Shown piece by piece: positions 33,720 through 46,109 of a stretch of DNA of 64,000 nt (positions are counted from its first letter, which is position 1; each line of letters begins with the position of its first letter). This stretch comes from Carya illinoinensis (Eukaryota > Streptophyta > Magnoliopsida > Fagales > Juglandaceae). The stretch is from contig NC_056762.1 in assembly GCF_018687715.1 (NCBI RefSeq), forward strand, positions 36,660,864 through 36,724,863, in the 5' to 3' direction. The notes below the pieces were generated by a model. The model saw nothing but the letters and a program-made list of their open reading frames with translations. It was not told the origin of the DNA and searched no databases. A program made the translations under genes and the position numbers.

Positions 33720-36388
33720 AGCATTATAGATTCGTATATTGCAGCAGAAGAATTAGGTAGCTTGGATGGGTTAGCACAGTTGGATTTTCACTTGATTTCT
33801 AAAATTCAATGGCCTCTTTGGAGTCATTGCTTGATGCACAGTAATCATTACATGGTGTTTCTTATTTGGAAATTGTTTCAGAGGGATAAGAATGAAGCCT
33901 GTTACTGACTTAGAGGAGTTTGGTGGAAGCAACTTTGAATCTGTAACTTGTTTCAAGCTTCCTGCACATTGTAGAATTTACTCTCAGCCTCCAAAAGCTA
34001 TCAATAATAGGGTTCTGTTGGGGTTTCCTTGATCTTTGCCATTTATCATTCTAAAAAAGTCCTTACTGGATGTAATATTTTCATGAATATACTAGTGTGA
34101 AAATAATTTCCATTTTTCCTAATACCGTGGAAACTTTTTGCTTGAATCCCTTCGTAGTGGTACTTAAGCATTTTCTGTGCATACTTCATGTGTACTTGGG
34201 CTATGCCTATTTCTATTAATAAAGTTTTACTGTTACTTATAAAAAAAATCTTTTTTGATCATTATAGTTTGTATGTGCTAAGGGAGCAAGAAAAGTCTTT
34301 TTTTAAGGTTTTAATTTAGTCTGTTGGATGAAGTTGCTTATATGTGGCTACACAAATTTCAATTTGGAATCTAAACACTTAAGTTTGGCAACCTGCTTCC
34401 AATTCTTAGCATTTCTTTCACATTTCATCTTTGAAGTTATTGTACAGATACTTGATCTGCCTAGCATTTTTCTTTTCATCTATAAAAGAATTAGTTGTAA
34501 TATAGAAACTTATAGGGCTTTTGCTTTGTATAAATTATATCCTAGCACTAGCACTAGCACTAGGTCACTTGCAGGTACTTCTTGACAGAGCTGCTGTGTA
34601 GCTGTACATCAGTAAGTAAGCTAGGATTGGTGTCAGATGCTTCTTTTTTATATTAGTATTGATGGTAGATGCTTCTGCTTTATACTGATTGGGGTATTCG
34701 CAATATGTTTTTTTGATAAGTAGGGTATTCCCAATATTAAGTCCATTGTCTTTATATTTGAACTTATGCCCCATGGTTAATCCTTATTAATGAACCAGAT
34801 GGATATGTATGACATTGCTTTCCAAACATGATTTTTTATCACTCCGTAAAACTCTTATTTTAAATTTTTTCCTTGTTCCAAATAAAGTTGTACCCCTTGA
34901 AGAGTTATGCTATGTACTACACCCATATCCCCCTTCCATCTCATTATGTCGTTGTGGCATTGGCCATTTAGCCGTTGATTTTTTTTTTTTTTTCCTTGAC
35001 AGAACAAGAGTTGATCTAAGGATGTAGTATATAGCATTTTCACGTGAATATACACTCACCATTATTAGTTGCATCTTAATGTACTAATTGTGTAATTCAT
35101 GACCGACCCACTTACCATGAAACCATTACTGCTGAGCCAATTTTCAAGACAAATTTTGAGTGATGAAATATATCAGTTTCTTTTTCTCCCCCTCCCCTTT
35201 TCGCCCTTGTGAAATGCGAGTGATAGGGATATGTTCTACAACCATATAGACTCCACATGGGGATGAAGCCTGAAGGCATTGCTGCTTTTGCTTGGTTTTA
35301 CGAGTTTTTGTTTTCCTAGTCTCAACTTGAAATTTTGAGGATCCCCTGTAGAAGTTCTGCTCGGAGAGTTTCCTAGAAACCGAGGTATGTCAGAGAAATA
35401 TAGAATGGGAGCTGGAATTGGTGAAAGCCTCTCTATTCAGTTGCATGTGTCCGGTCCAGTTATTTTATGTTTATTTATTTTCTATTTTATTTTGGCCCTT
35501 CTTTTTTGGGATATTTCAGGCTTTAGGAGCTGAGAATATTACTTTCAATGGTTGGGCGAGCACGATTGCTTTTCAATGGTTGGGCGAGCACGATTGCTTA
35601 GAAAATTAGTCTGAAAAAGCAACTGATACTCTAGCTCGTAGCAATCCCATTGAAGAGTGTTGATTTCAACCTCCCGCATTGTATGTTGCTGGTTTGTTTC
35701 ATTCCTGCTTCTCTGAAATGGAAAATATCATAAAAAGTTGTGAAAAAAGGGTGGGAATCTCCCAACTATAGAAATGGAAATCAGGAATTGAATTCTCAGA
35801 TTTCCCCACATTTACTTTCCATATACAGGTATGTTCCATTTTCTTTTCTATAAACTTCCCCTTCTTCTTAAAATGACAACACAATAAAGTTATTGTGTAC
35901 ATTATTCGTTATTAACTTAATTTTGGGGCACGCATGCTTATTAGGCCCTTCTGGAATGGAGGTCTCTATTCCTTTTATGACACCAACTGCATTTAGTATA
36001 GAGGGATGATCTGTCATGCTCAATGTAACAGTCAAATCATTTATTCCCTTTGGTGCAAAGCTGAATAGAACTCCTGTAGGAAAGTGCTTACTTGAATTTG
36101 AGTTTTGTCAAGTAAAAATCCTTCCATATAGGAGACATTTATTGCCTATCAAACGAAAAACAATAAAAGGTTATCCGAATTGAGGAATGGAAATTTATTT
36201 CCTTTCAAAGAGCCAAATGCCAGCCAGAGACAGCTAATAATCAGTCAGAGAATATTTGTCAAAACTCGGGGCTCTCTAATAAAATTCGTCAAAAGTTGTC
36301 TTTATTAGCTATTTACATTGTCTTGAAAGAACTCGCATTCTTTATTTGTTCATGTTTATTGAAGGAAAAATGGATTCTGATCAGGACA
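33720..36388. other. 3' UTR of TRM32-like gene and intergenic DNA
   Basis: The likely 3' UTR extends to about 34230, where aataaagttttactg resembles a polyadenylation region. A small gcactagcactagcacta repeat lies at 34544-34562 and a 33-bp echo (ttcaatggttgggcgagcac) is doubled at 35546-35599. No gene was recognised. Confidence 0.5.
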
Positions 36389-39300
36389 ATGGCTGCTAAA
36401 TACTCAAAGAACACAACAGTTTTACTGCTGGTAACATTTGCTGTCCTTTTAGACTCAGATGCAGTCCGAGGATGGGGACCATTGTCAAAGGTAGAAGATT
36501 TGGAGCTGGATAGACGGCTCAAACTAATAAATAAACCTGCAATAATGAGTTTCCAGGTATGTTTAGGATTCTTTAGTTTGGACCATCTTTATTTTTGAAT
36601 TGGGGAAGTCATTTATTTTGTACCTGCAGAAATGTTTTCTGTGATTAATTTGTCATTACTAACAGGGGTAATATTTTTAAACAGTTAAAAAATTTAAAAT
36701 TTGTTGAGGGCTTTGTTTTGTCACCCTGAATACTTTCTTTTTACTAAAACGACATCTATATGCAAATTCTTTTTTGTGTTCAAATGAATTTGACGTATTC
36801 ATCCTTGATCTCTTATATTAAATATTCTCTGAGGTGAATACAGAGAACTTTCTGATTGATTTTAAAATTATTGAGCTTTTCTGTAGCTGTAGGACTGCTA
36901 AAAATTTACTATTTACTTTTTCATAAAACACAAATACTAATTTATTTAGCCAATGGAGTCAGCCAAAAATTTACAAATAACTTATCATAAAATATAAATA
37001 CTAACTTTGTTACTAGGACTCTGATGCAGCAATAGCCTACGTAAAGTGGTAGCTTAATGCTGTGGTTGTTTCACTAAGGGGATGCTTGGAGAATGAGATG
37101 AGATGAGAATTTTGTAAATAGTAGTAAGATTGTTTGTGAATAGTAGTGAGATAGATTGAGTTAGTATTTATTGGGTTTTGGGAAAGGAGAGAAGAAAAGT
37201 TGAATAAAAAATATTATAAAGTTAAAATATTATTAAAGTATAATTTTTTAATATTATTTTTGTTTTGAAATTTGAAAAAATTGTAATGATTATTTTGGAA
37301 GTGTTTGTGTTTGAATGATGTTTGGGAAAGAAATGAGATGTGATGAGATTAAAATTGTTTCCAAACATCCCGTGAGTTTTGGCAGCAGAGTTCTAGGTTT
37401 TCCATCTGACTGCACCTGCATGCAAATCATTCAAAATTAACGTGTATTTATTTGGTTGATCAACAGACTGAATATGGAGATATTGTAGATTGTGTTGATA
37501 TCTATAAACAACTTGCATTTGATCATCCTTTGCTAAAAAACCATACAATTCAGGTGAGCAATGTTTCTTCTCTTTACTCTTTCTCCATCTCGAAACATCT
37601 CGGATTACGTCTGCTTTATCCGCTTAATTTCAGAGAAACGTCTTGGATTACGTCAGCTTAATCTCTATTGCTGTATGATTGTATGCAGATGAAACCTGAA
37701 ACCATTCCATATGAAGCTTCAAGAGCAGATGTGCATTCAAACGATGTGCCCAACAATATATCATGCCCACATGGATCGGTGCCCATCAGGAGTACGAAGG
37801 AAGATCTGCTGATGGAAAACCATTTAAAATCCTTGGGAATGAATTACAAAAATTGGTATACCTCCTCAATTGACATAGGTGGCCATCATGTAATTAAACC
37901 TCTTGGTTGCAAACTTGTGCATGCGAAACTAAGGGGTCATCAAAGATTTATATAGGTTGTTTTTCTTGTGAATCATTGATTTTATAGGCATTAGTAATTT
38001 TTCATTTCTCTAATCCTTTCATTCTTCTACATTTAGTCTGCAGCCCTCACATTCAGTAGCCCAAATTATGGAGGAAAATCACGCATAAATGTATGGAACC
38101 CCGCCGTGATGGCTGATCAATTTAGCTTGGCTAGAATGTGTATTGTAAATGGTCATGCAGAGGAAACCAACAGTATAGAGGCTGGGTGGGGAGTAACTGC
38201 TGCAAACCAAAATCAATTTTTTCAGTAACTATTCAATCTGAATCCTAATTTTATCATAGAAAAATTCTACTCAGCAGCCCTACATTACAAACTCGTTGAG
38301 GGAAAAAAAAATATAAACTCACTTTAGCAGGTGTGTGGTGCAGGTCTGCGAAGTAGAAGAACTCTTTTATTAAATCTTTCCAATTGCCTATCTCATTTTA
38401 TTATTAGCAAATTAAATAATTTTTGTAAAGTCACATCATCCCTCCAATCTTATCATTATTAATAGAAAAATAAAAAAAATACGTGCAATTAAGTTAAGCT
38501 TATTGAAAGAACAATAATCTAATTAAATCAACATCATTTTATTTAAAACTAAAGTTATTTAAATGGAAAATGCTATATTTAATCAAGTTACTTTTTTATT
38601 TTTTTAAGAATTAGCAGTTTTTAAGTTTTCGAAATGTGCCTTTTAAAGAAAAAATCCCAAAGAAGGGTATATATTATATGACTAACTTCATTATTTGATG
38701 GAAAATTGGGTTCACAAAGATGGGTTCCTCAAATGGGTCTACAATGAATCTAAAGACATTTTATACATCTTTAAAACATTTTAAAATAATAAATGTCTTA
38801 AAATTATTTACATTATTTTAAAATTAAATATGGTCCGCGACTAGTTGGTTGCTACTGTTGCAACCCTTGAAAGGACATGGCAATGGGTGGGAAAATATGA
38901 CCCCTATCATGTAGATTTACATCTTTAGCTCATGCTGACAAATTTTTGTGATATTTGAATTGCCTTGAATTTGTATCATCTGGTTAATATCTTAATGTGT
39001 CTTTTCTCTTTTCTTGCTTTTACACCTTTGCAGGTCAATCAATTTCTATATGTAAACAACAGCAGGCTATATACTTTCTGGACTGTAAATTTTAAACTTT
39101 ATATTCCCTACTTGCTTTGCTTCTTTCCATGTCAATCCATGTCATACAAGACTTCTTGAGCGAGTGTCCTCTTACCATTTGTGTTCTCCTTTTAAATGTT
39201 ACCATAAAACCTCGCAGGCAGATGGTTACCAAAAGACCGGCTGCTTCAATGTTCTTTGCCCCGGATTTGTACAAGTTAGCTCCGAAATAACCCTTGGCCT

Positions 39301-39830
39301 CCCACTTATACCAATTTCTACTTACGAGGGTCCTCAATATGACATGTTAATCAGTTTATACCAGGTAAATTTCCTTCCTTTGTTTTCCCATTTTCAGTGT
39401 AGAAAACTCGACATACACTTCAAAATCATTTTCTGAAATTGCTCCTTCATGGTAGGATCAAACTACAGGGAATTGGTGGTTCATGTTCCAAGACAAGTAT
39501 GTAGGTTATTGGCCAAAGGCGATTTTCACAAGTTTGGCTGAGGGTGGCGATTTCATTTCATGGGGAGGTCAGGTTTACAGCCCCATGAAAGAAGGCAGCC
39601 CGGAAATGGGGAGCGGCCATTTCCCAGAAGAAGGTTATGGGAAGTCTGCATATATCAATCAGATCAAAGTTGTCGATAGAGAGATAAATGGGTTCGTGGA
39701 TCCATCTGAGAGTGCTACTAAAATTTATGCAGACAAACCATATTGTTACAATGCCATCCATAATGTGCTTAAGGATAATGAGTGGGGACATCATGTTTAT
39801 TTTGGGGGCCATGGGAATTGCACATTTTAG
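36389..39830 (+). CDS. Neprosin-family (DUF239/DUF4409) secreted protein
   Basis: Seven phase-0 exons: 36389-36556, 37467-37553, 37689-37889, 38037-38192, 39034-39084, 39218-39364 and 39456-39830, giving 394 aa. A signal peptide (MAAKYSKNTTVLLLVTFAVL) is followed by a neprosin activation region: LINKPAIMSFQ, TEYGDIVDCVDIYKQLAFDH and HPLLKNHTIQMKPE. The neprosin domain follows, with SRINVWNP, NSIEAGWG, YTFWTADGYQKTGCFNVLCP, GNWWF, VGYWPKAIF, FISWGGQVYS and MGSGHFPEEGYGKSAYI. Neprosins are glutamate proteases; the Glu in the IEAGW block is conserved and is a candidate catalytic residue. Plant paralogues are secreted or cell-wall proteins, mostly of unknown substrate. I chose the ATG at 36389 because it starts the signal peptide; upstream frame extension is not ATG-initiated. 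Intron 1 contains a MITE. The gene looks intact. Confidence 0.9.
37075..37375 (+). mobile_element. AT-rich MITE in intron 1 of the neprosin gene
   Basis: The copy starts aaggggatgcttggagaatg and ends caaacatcccgtgag. gatgcttgg and ccaaacatcc form the terminal inverted repeat. The interior carries the tgaatagtagtgagat and gttgaataaaaaatattata words of the family. Confidence 0.7.
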
Positions 39831-40985
39831 GTGAAGGCCAGCAGGTTTCTTCCTTCCTGCTTGCCAATGACAATGTACTGAATGAATCTGGCTAATAAAA
39901 TATGAGGACATGTCATTGTATAAACAAAAATTATATGAGCAGTCATTTTGTATATTCTTTATATATTCTATTAATATGATTGGTTATATTATTTTTTTTA
40001 ATATAAAATAATTAATTTGACCAATCATATTAATAAATTGTATATAATATATAAAAGTAATTATATGTCATATAACTCTTGAATAAGTTGTCTATGGCAA
40101 TGCTTTTGTCCAAATTTCTGAAAGAATATGGTCTGTAAAAAGTTACCGTTTATTGTGGGACAGGTGCGTTTTGTCCTTCCTCCGTCAATTTTTCCAACTG
40201 TTTCCCGCGCCCATGACTTAGTCATAAAGTATTCATCACATATTTTGTTTATACTAGCCGATGTGGTAGCTGTCACAGTAGTATATGGGTAATGATGTAG
40301 GTATAATTATTTTTATAATTCTTTATATAATTATGTTTTAAATTAAGAATATATTTATAAAATTATGTATTTTTTTATAATATAAAATATATAAGATATT
40401 TTACAAAAATATCTTTTATTTAAAATAGTGTTGCGTAAAAAATTGTGAAAAAATTGTAAATAATTGGATGCGAATGCAATAATATCATATATGTAAATGT
40501 GAATGTATATTAATGATAAAGTAGGAAATTCCAAAGGAATTTGAAATTTTAGCGATTGATAATATCATATATGTAAATATTTATAAAATGATGTTATTTT
40601 TTTATATTATAAAATATATAAAATATTTTACAAAAATATATTTTATTTAAAATAGCGTTGCGTAAAAAGTTTTGAAAAAATTGAAAATAATTGGATGCGA
40701 GTGTAATAATATTGATATTATGTAAATATATATTATTATATATAAAATATATAAATTCATCAATATTCTTTAAAAAAAAATAATCAATATTTAAAAAAAT
40801 GATATTTAAAGGACTACATTGTTATTTTTATTGTTATTTTTATTGTTTCAGGCTCGCTTCCCGCCAGTCTCGCCCAAAACCCTACCACTAGGAAAATCCT
40901 TAAAAACTCCACCTTTGCTTGTTTGTGTTTTGTGTTAAACCCTAGCAGCCATAGCCACCACAGCCAACTCTGAAACCAAGGAAAC
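39831..40985. other. Intergenic; AT-rich tandem units, then GMP synthase leader
   Basis: It holds the neprosin 3' UTR, then AT-rich repeat DNA (40320-40770), then a short leader with aaaccctag words typical of plant housekeeping promoters just before 40986. Confidence 0.5.
40320..40770 (+). repeat. About 227-bp AT-rich tandem duplication
   Basis: A block including tataaaatatataagatatt, aaaatagtgttgcgtaaaaa and aataattggatgcgaatgca recurs at a period of about 227 bp (40381 and 40608) with moderate divergence. A related fragment lies at 24678. Confidence 0.75.
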
Positions 40986-43900
40986 ATGGCCGTAGACCCC
41001 AAGGCCGTGAAATCGGACCTGGTCCTGATTCTGGACTTCGGGTCGCAGTACACCCACCTCATCACCCGCCGAATTCGCTCCCTCTCCGTCTTCTCCCTCT
41101 GCATCTCCGGGACCTCTCCGCTCTCCGCCATCACAGAACTCAACCCGCGGGTTGTCATACTCTCTGGCGGGCCTCACTCCGTCCACACACCAGACTCTCC
41201 TTCCTTCCCGCCCGGGTTCCCTGAGTGGGCCCAGTCCAACGGTGTCGTCGTTTTGGGTATCTGCTACGGCCTCCAGCTAATCGTCCAGAAGCTCGGCGGC
41301 GAGGTCAGGGTCGGCGAGAAGCAGGAATACGGAAGGATGGAGATCCACGTGGAGAGGAATGCCGCCCAGGGGCTCTTCGGGTCGAAAATGGTAGGGGATA
41401 GGCAGGCCGTGTGGATGAGCCACGGCGATGAGGTTGCTACCCTACCCGATGGGTTCGAGGTTGTGGCACGTAGCCAGCAGGGTGCGGTGGCCGCCATCGA
41501 AAACCGGGCTAAGAGGTTTTACGGTCTCCAGTATCATCCGGAGGTAATTGTATTTTGCTTTAACACGTTTGTAATCGAAGTGAAATTGGGTTTTGCCGTT
41601 TTGGGCGTGGGTTCTGGTTATATTTTGGCCTAAAAAGTAGTTATTTTGGAAATTGCTTTTGGCGTGTTTTGTTTTATACGTAGTTCATGTTCGGTTGGAT
41701 AGCGATGAAAGATGAGATTGTTTTAGATGAAAATTGAATAAAATATAGTTAGAATATTATTTTATATTTTGAAAAAGTTAGAATTATTTATTATATTGCG
41801 TGAAAAATTTAAAAAATTATAAGTATGAGATAAGATAAAATAAAAACACTTATGGGTTTCAGATCAGATGTACGTTTTAGTACCTTAAGTGGAAATAGAT
41901 GTTAGGTTTATTGGGTTTGCAAATGGTTTAATGTGGAGCTAGATGAGTGTGAGCAGTGAGATTTTTTCCCCATCTTTTCCGCCTCTCATCAGTCAAGTAA
42001 AACGTGATGGAAAAAAAAAAGACGAGGAACACGGTTAATGCATGTATTGAAAGTTGAGTTTGTCTCATTCCCCTCGTAAATCAAAGTTGTTTCTGACGAG
42101 CATCGTTGCGCATATTTCTGTGTAGGTGACACATTCGCCTGAAGGAATGGAAACACTACGGTACTTTCTGTTTGAGGTTTGTGGAGTCACTGCTGGATGG
42201 AAGATGGAAAATTTATTGGATGAAGAAATAAAAGTGATCAAAATCACGGTGGGGATAGAAGATCAAGTGATCTGTGCCTTATCAGGTGGTGTGGATTCCA
42301 CAGTTGCTGCTACTCTTGTGCATAAGGCAATAGGAGATAGGCTTCATTGTGTTTTTGTTGACAATGGTTTATTGAGGTGAGAGTGCTAGCAGCTTCTTCT
42401 GTGGAAACAATACTCAGTTCCATACTTGTTTTGCTGACCATTTATATAATAATGAAGGGCGGAATAATGTTTGGGTAACATTTATTTATGTTATAAGCTT
42501 CCTTAATATTCTCTTGGTGTCTTCCTCAGGGTTATTTTCAATGGTTTCTGTTTCCTATAGGTACAAGGAGAGAGAACGCGTGATGGAAACCTTTGAAAGG
42601 GATCTTCATTTACCTGTTACTTGTGTTGATGCAACGGATCAGTTTCTTAGCAAGTTAAAAGGTGTGGTAGATCCTGAAATTAAAAGAAAAATTATTGGGA
42701 AGGAATTTATTTCCATATTTGATGCCTTTGCCCAAGAGTTGGAGGAAAAACTAGGAAAGAGACCAGCATACTTGGTCCAGGGGACTCTCTATCCGGATGT
42801 GATTGAATCTTGCCCACCCCCTGGATCTGGAAGAACCCACTCCCATACAATCAAGAGCCATCATAATGTTGGAGGGCTTCCTAAGGACATGAAACTGAAA
42901 CTCATTGAACCACTCAAACTTCTATTTAAGGATGAGGTGTCCATTTCAACCTTCTTATATTTACTTATCTGTATGATTTGTATCATGCAGTGATGTTATT
43001 TTGGTTGTTGCTTTGTCATATATCAGGTCCGTCAACTAGGAAAAATTTTGAATGTTCCAGAGCAATTTCTGAAGCGCCATCCATTCCCCGGGCCTGGCCT
43101 TGCAGTACGAGTATTAGGTGATGTAACTGAAGGCAACGCCTTAGATATCCTCCGGCAGGCATGTGGTGTTTATCCCTGGATGGACTAATTGGTTTTCATG
43201 TTTCACCTTTTAATGTTTCTCCCTTATGAATGTTCTTTCAGGTGGATGAGATTTTCATTCAGTCGATCAAGGATGCTGGGCTTTATGATTCAATATGGCA
43301 AGCTTTTGCTGTGTTTTTACCAGTAAGGTCGGTTGGAGTTCAAGGTGATCAAAGAACACATTCTCATGTTGTTGCTCTGAGAGCTGTTACAAGTCAAGAT
43401 GGAATGACTGCAGATTGGTGAGACTTTCTTCAAGTTGTTCTTTATATACATTGCTGCCATATGACTTTATTTACCTTATAGTGACCTATTCTGGATAATT
43501 TGGGCATGAGAGTTCTGGAAAGTATGGTCATGTACCATTGGTGAAATAAATATTATATTACTCAAACCTGCTACCAGTTGGTTGTGCATGTATATGGAAA
43601 GTACACGAGAGGTATATTATATTATTATGGAAGAGCTTATAGCACACAAGTGTCCCCATTTCTGTCAATAACAGTTTTTTTTATCATTATTTTTTTGCCT
43701 GGATATGTCTTATACGGAATTTCCTTCATAACTTCTCCCCAGCTTCTGGTGACTCTTTTGAACCATAGACTGGGAATGCTTTCAGAATTCAAAAAACTTG
43801 AGCTTGGGTTTGAGACAGCTCAAGATTGAGCAGCTTTGACTGTTTATGCAGTTAGACGTGTGTGTAAGCCGTATATCCTAGACACATTCTTGTTGGGCTT

Positions 43901-44974
43901 GCACACGAACTGAATGAGGTCTAGCATTCATATGTTTTCCCCTCATGCCACGCAGCTTGTGAGTTTTTTTAGCTGAAGCTTACCAAGGATAAGGTGATTT
44001 GTTATGAATCCACTAGATATAACTCACTCTTGAAAACCGGCTTGCAAGGGAAGGGTGCCTAGGGGCTTATAAACCACCAACTAATCCCATACTTAGTCGA
44101 TTTGGGATCATAACAACCACCATGCTTTGCAGCCGATGTCTACAGTAGCTCCGGCGCTCACACGGGCTGGCTGTGCACTAGGTCTTTCCTAGCCCCGGAC
44201 GAACACTGCCATGCCGGCATCACCTCCCTTGCCGCTGTAACCATCGCAACATGGCTCATACATGGGGTGGCTCTGATACCATTTGTTATGAATCTACTAA
44301 GTAGAACTCACCCTTGCAAACCGGCTTGCAAGGGAAAGGTGCCTAGGGGCTTATAAATCACCAACTAATCTCATACTTAGTCAATGTGGGAAGACCAAAA
44401 AAGATGTGAAAACCTGCTAGCAAGCACCCAAACACAAGCCTTAAGGAGTGAGAACGAGATGGTGGGAGATGTTTATGAGTGATGAAGAATGTTTATGAGT
44501 GATGAAGAGGACGTTAGTTTGTCACCTCCTCTTATTTAGCATATCCTTTTCTTTTTGCAAAAATGTTATCCTTCTGTTCTCCATTTTTATGAATATGTAT
44601 ACCACCAAGAAGCATGGCAATGGACAATTATTTAGTGTTTTTTCTTTAGTATATTTTTGTTAACTTGTATCTAAGTGAAGCTTCTCCACTGTTGAATCAA
44701 GTATGCGCTCTCGTGCTGCAATCTTTCAAAAACTAATGTAGGATTACTCTCAATTATCATCAATGCAATTTTAGATGCTCTCATGTCTTACCTATCAAAA
44801 AACTCTCATATGTCGTGCATTTTCTCCCCTTTTGAATTGTGAAATATCAGGTACTATTTTGACCACAAGTTCCTTGATGATGTTGTACGGAAGATCTGCA
44901 ACAGTGTTCGCGGCGTAAATCGAGTTGTTCAAGATATTACATCAAAGCCTCCATCAACAATTGAGTGGGAATGA
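40986..44974 (+). CDS. guaA: GMP synthase (glutamine-hydrolysing)
   Basis: Exons 40986-41543, 42126-42376, 42561-42936, 43027-43158, 43242-43417 and 44851-44974 encode 538 aa, the usual length. The enzyme converts XMP, glutamine and ATP to GMP in purine synthesis; the plant form is cytosolic. N-terminal class I glutamine amidotransferase: [29 protein letters not shown] (nucleophile Cys93) and YGLQYHPE (His184, Glu186). ATP pyrophosphatase domain: [10 protein letters not shown]-loop at about 237-245 and DNGLLR. C-terminal dimerisation domain: [30 protein letters not shown] and the terminal [13 protein letters not shown]. All key residues are present. Intron 4 has a GC donor (CAG|gcatgt) with an AG acceptor, needed to keep ILRQ-VDEIF in frame. 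The last intron carries a TRIM-like element. The gene looks functional. Confidence 0.97.
41690..41850 (+). mobile_element. AT-rich MITE in intron 1 of GMP synthase
   Basis: It has the family order: ttggatagcgatgaaagatg, gaaaattgaataaaatatag, tattatattgcgtgaaaaat, then agtatgagataagat. Confidence 0.65.
44000..44398 (-). mobile_element. TRIM-like mini LTR retroelement in last intron of GMP synthase
   Basis: A 116-bp LTR (44000-44115) has TGTTATGA and TCATAACA ends. It matches a second copy starting at 44284, which keeps about 113 bp before diverging. A GC-rich internal part of about 165 bp lies between them. On the minus strand TGGTATCAGAGCC (44281-44269) sits two bases inside the right-hand LTR, so the element is in minus orientation, antisense to the host gene. 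It has no coding capacity. The outer end of the 5' LTR (right side) has decayed. Confidence 0.82.
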
Positions 44975-46109
44975 TGCCTTATCCAATGCTTACAGTACGA
45001 TGAGGAGTGAGTGAGAAAATCTGCGGTTGTATTTGATTTACTTGTACGATCAGTTCTTGCCGCATTACTGCATAAAATTTAGAAAGGTTGGCCAGGAGGA
45101 ATATGAGTTGAGCAAAATATACAGTGCGATAGATTTATTACTGAAGTCTGGTTGCAGGAATATTATCTGGTTCTACTAGGTAAATGATTCCTAATGGACG
45201 ACACCATGAACATCCTTTGTGGAAACTTCATAGTGATAACATATTGTTCTACATTTCAGCTGTAATGATTTCTGAAAATCCAGTTTGCCTTGAAAAATAT
45301 GCAACTGTTGTGTTTAATTTGCACATAAAATGCTCATTTTTGATTTCCAACACAATGTAGCTGTGTTTTTGTTTGTTGGTTATTATATTTTTTTTACAAC
45401 TCTATAATAACATTATGAAATATGTTTGCCAGAACTTGAGCTCTGTAATCGATTTTGAGACTAGTTTCATTTATCTGTATCAAATTCATATAAAATTTCC
45501 TTTTTATTTTTTTGTGCATAAATTCATATAGCTTTCTAATAATAGTACTTCTAACTTAATATATGTATATATAAACCATACGGATATTGTCAAAATCGGT
45601 TCCAAAGGGTTGTAATCTGTCTCTGGCACGTAGCTTGATCTCTCCACGAGTTCCAATTGCTAGACGGAACATTCATTTTTGGATATGAGACTCGTTATTG
45701 GATTGAAATACCTTATGGATCTAACTAATTTAAATTATATAATCTTAACATAATCAAGTAATTATTTATCAATAATAATTTATGAAAATGGAAAAGGTTT
45801 TAATAATGAAAGTATTTATTTTTTTCATTCAATAACAGTTCATGAATAAACTTAAAACTCATTCGAAAAATAAATAAGTCGATCGTGAACACTAAACATA
45901 GAGTAATGCTACATATATTCGTGGAGGGTGTAAATGCCGTATGATCGTTTTAAAAAAAAGTGAGGTCTATTATTAAAAATTTAATTTCTTTTTATATGAA
46001 TTTTGTATTTATTCAATTTTTTTTTAAAGTGATAATTGCATATTCACGATTCCACCTATTGTTTATCATAATCTTGGCACTTGGCACTAGATGAAGTCTC
46101 ATATATATA
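44975..46109. other. GMP synthase 3' UTR and intergenic DNA with one MITE
   Basis: Apart from the MITE at 45903-46068, no gene or RNA feature was recognised. Confidence 0.5.
45903..46068 (+). mobile_element. MITE copy, ctacatatattcgtgga type
   Basis: Starts gtaatgctacatatattcgt and ends with an inverted form (tattcacgattccacctatt). The internal tattattaaaaatttaattt and tttgtatttattcaattttt blocks match the copy at 12605. Confidence 0.65.

Noticed and set aside
43578..43829. 83-aa open frame in the last intron of GMP synthase
   Set aside because: Hydrophobic low-information translation in intron sequence; no motif, and it breaks the conserved protein.
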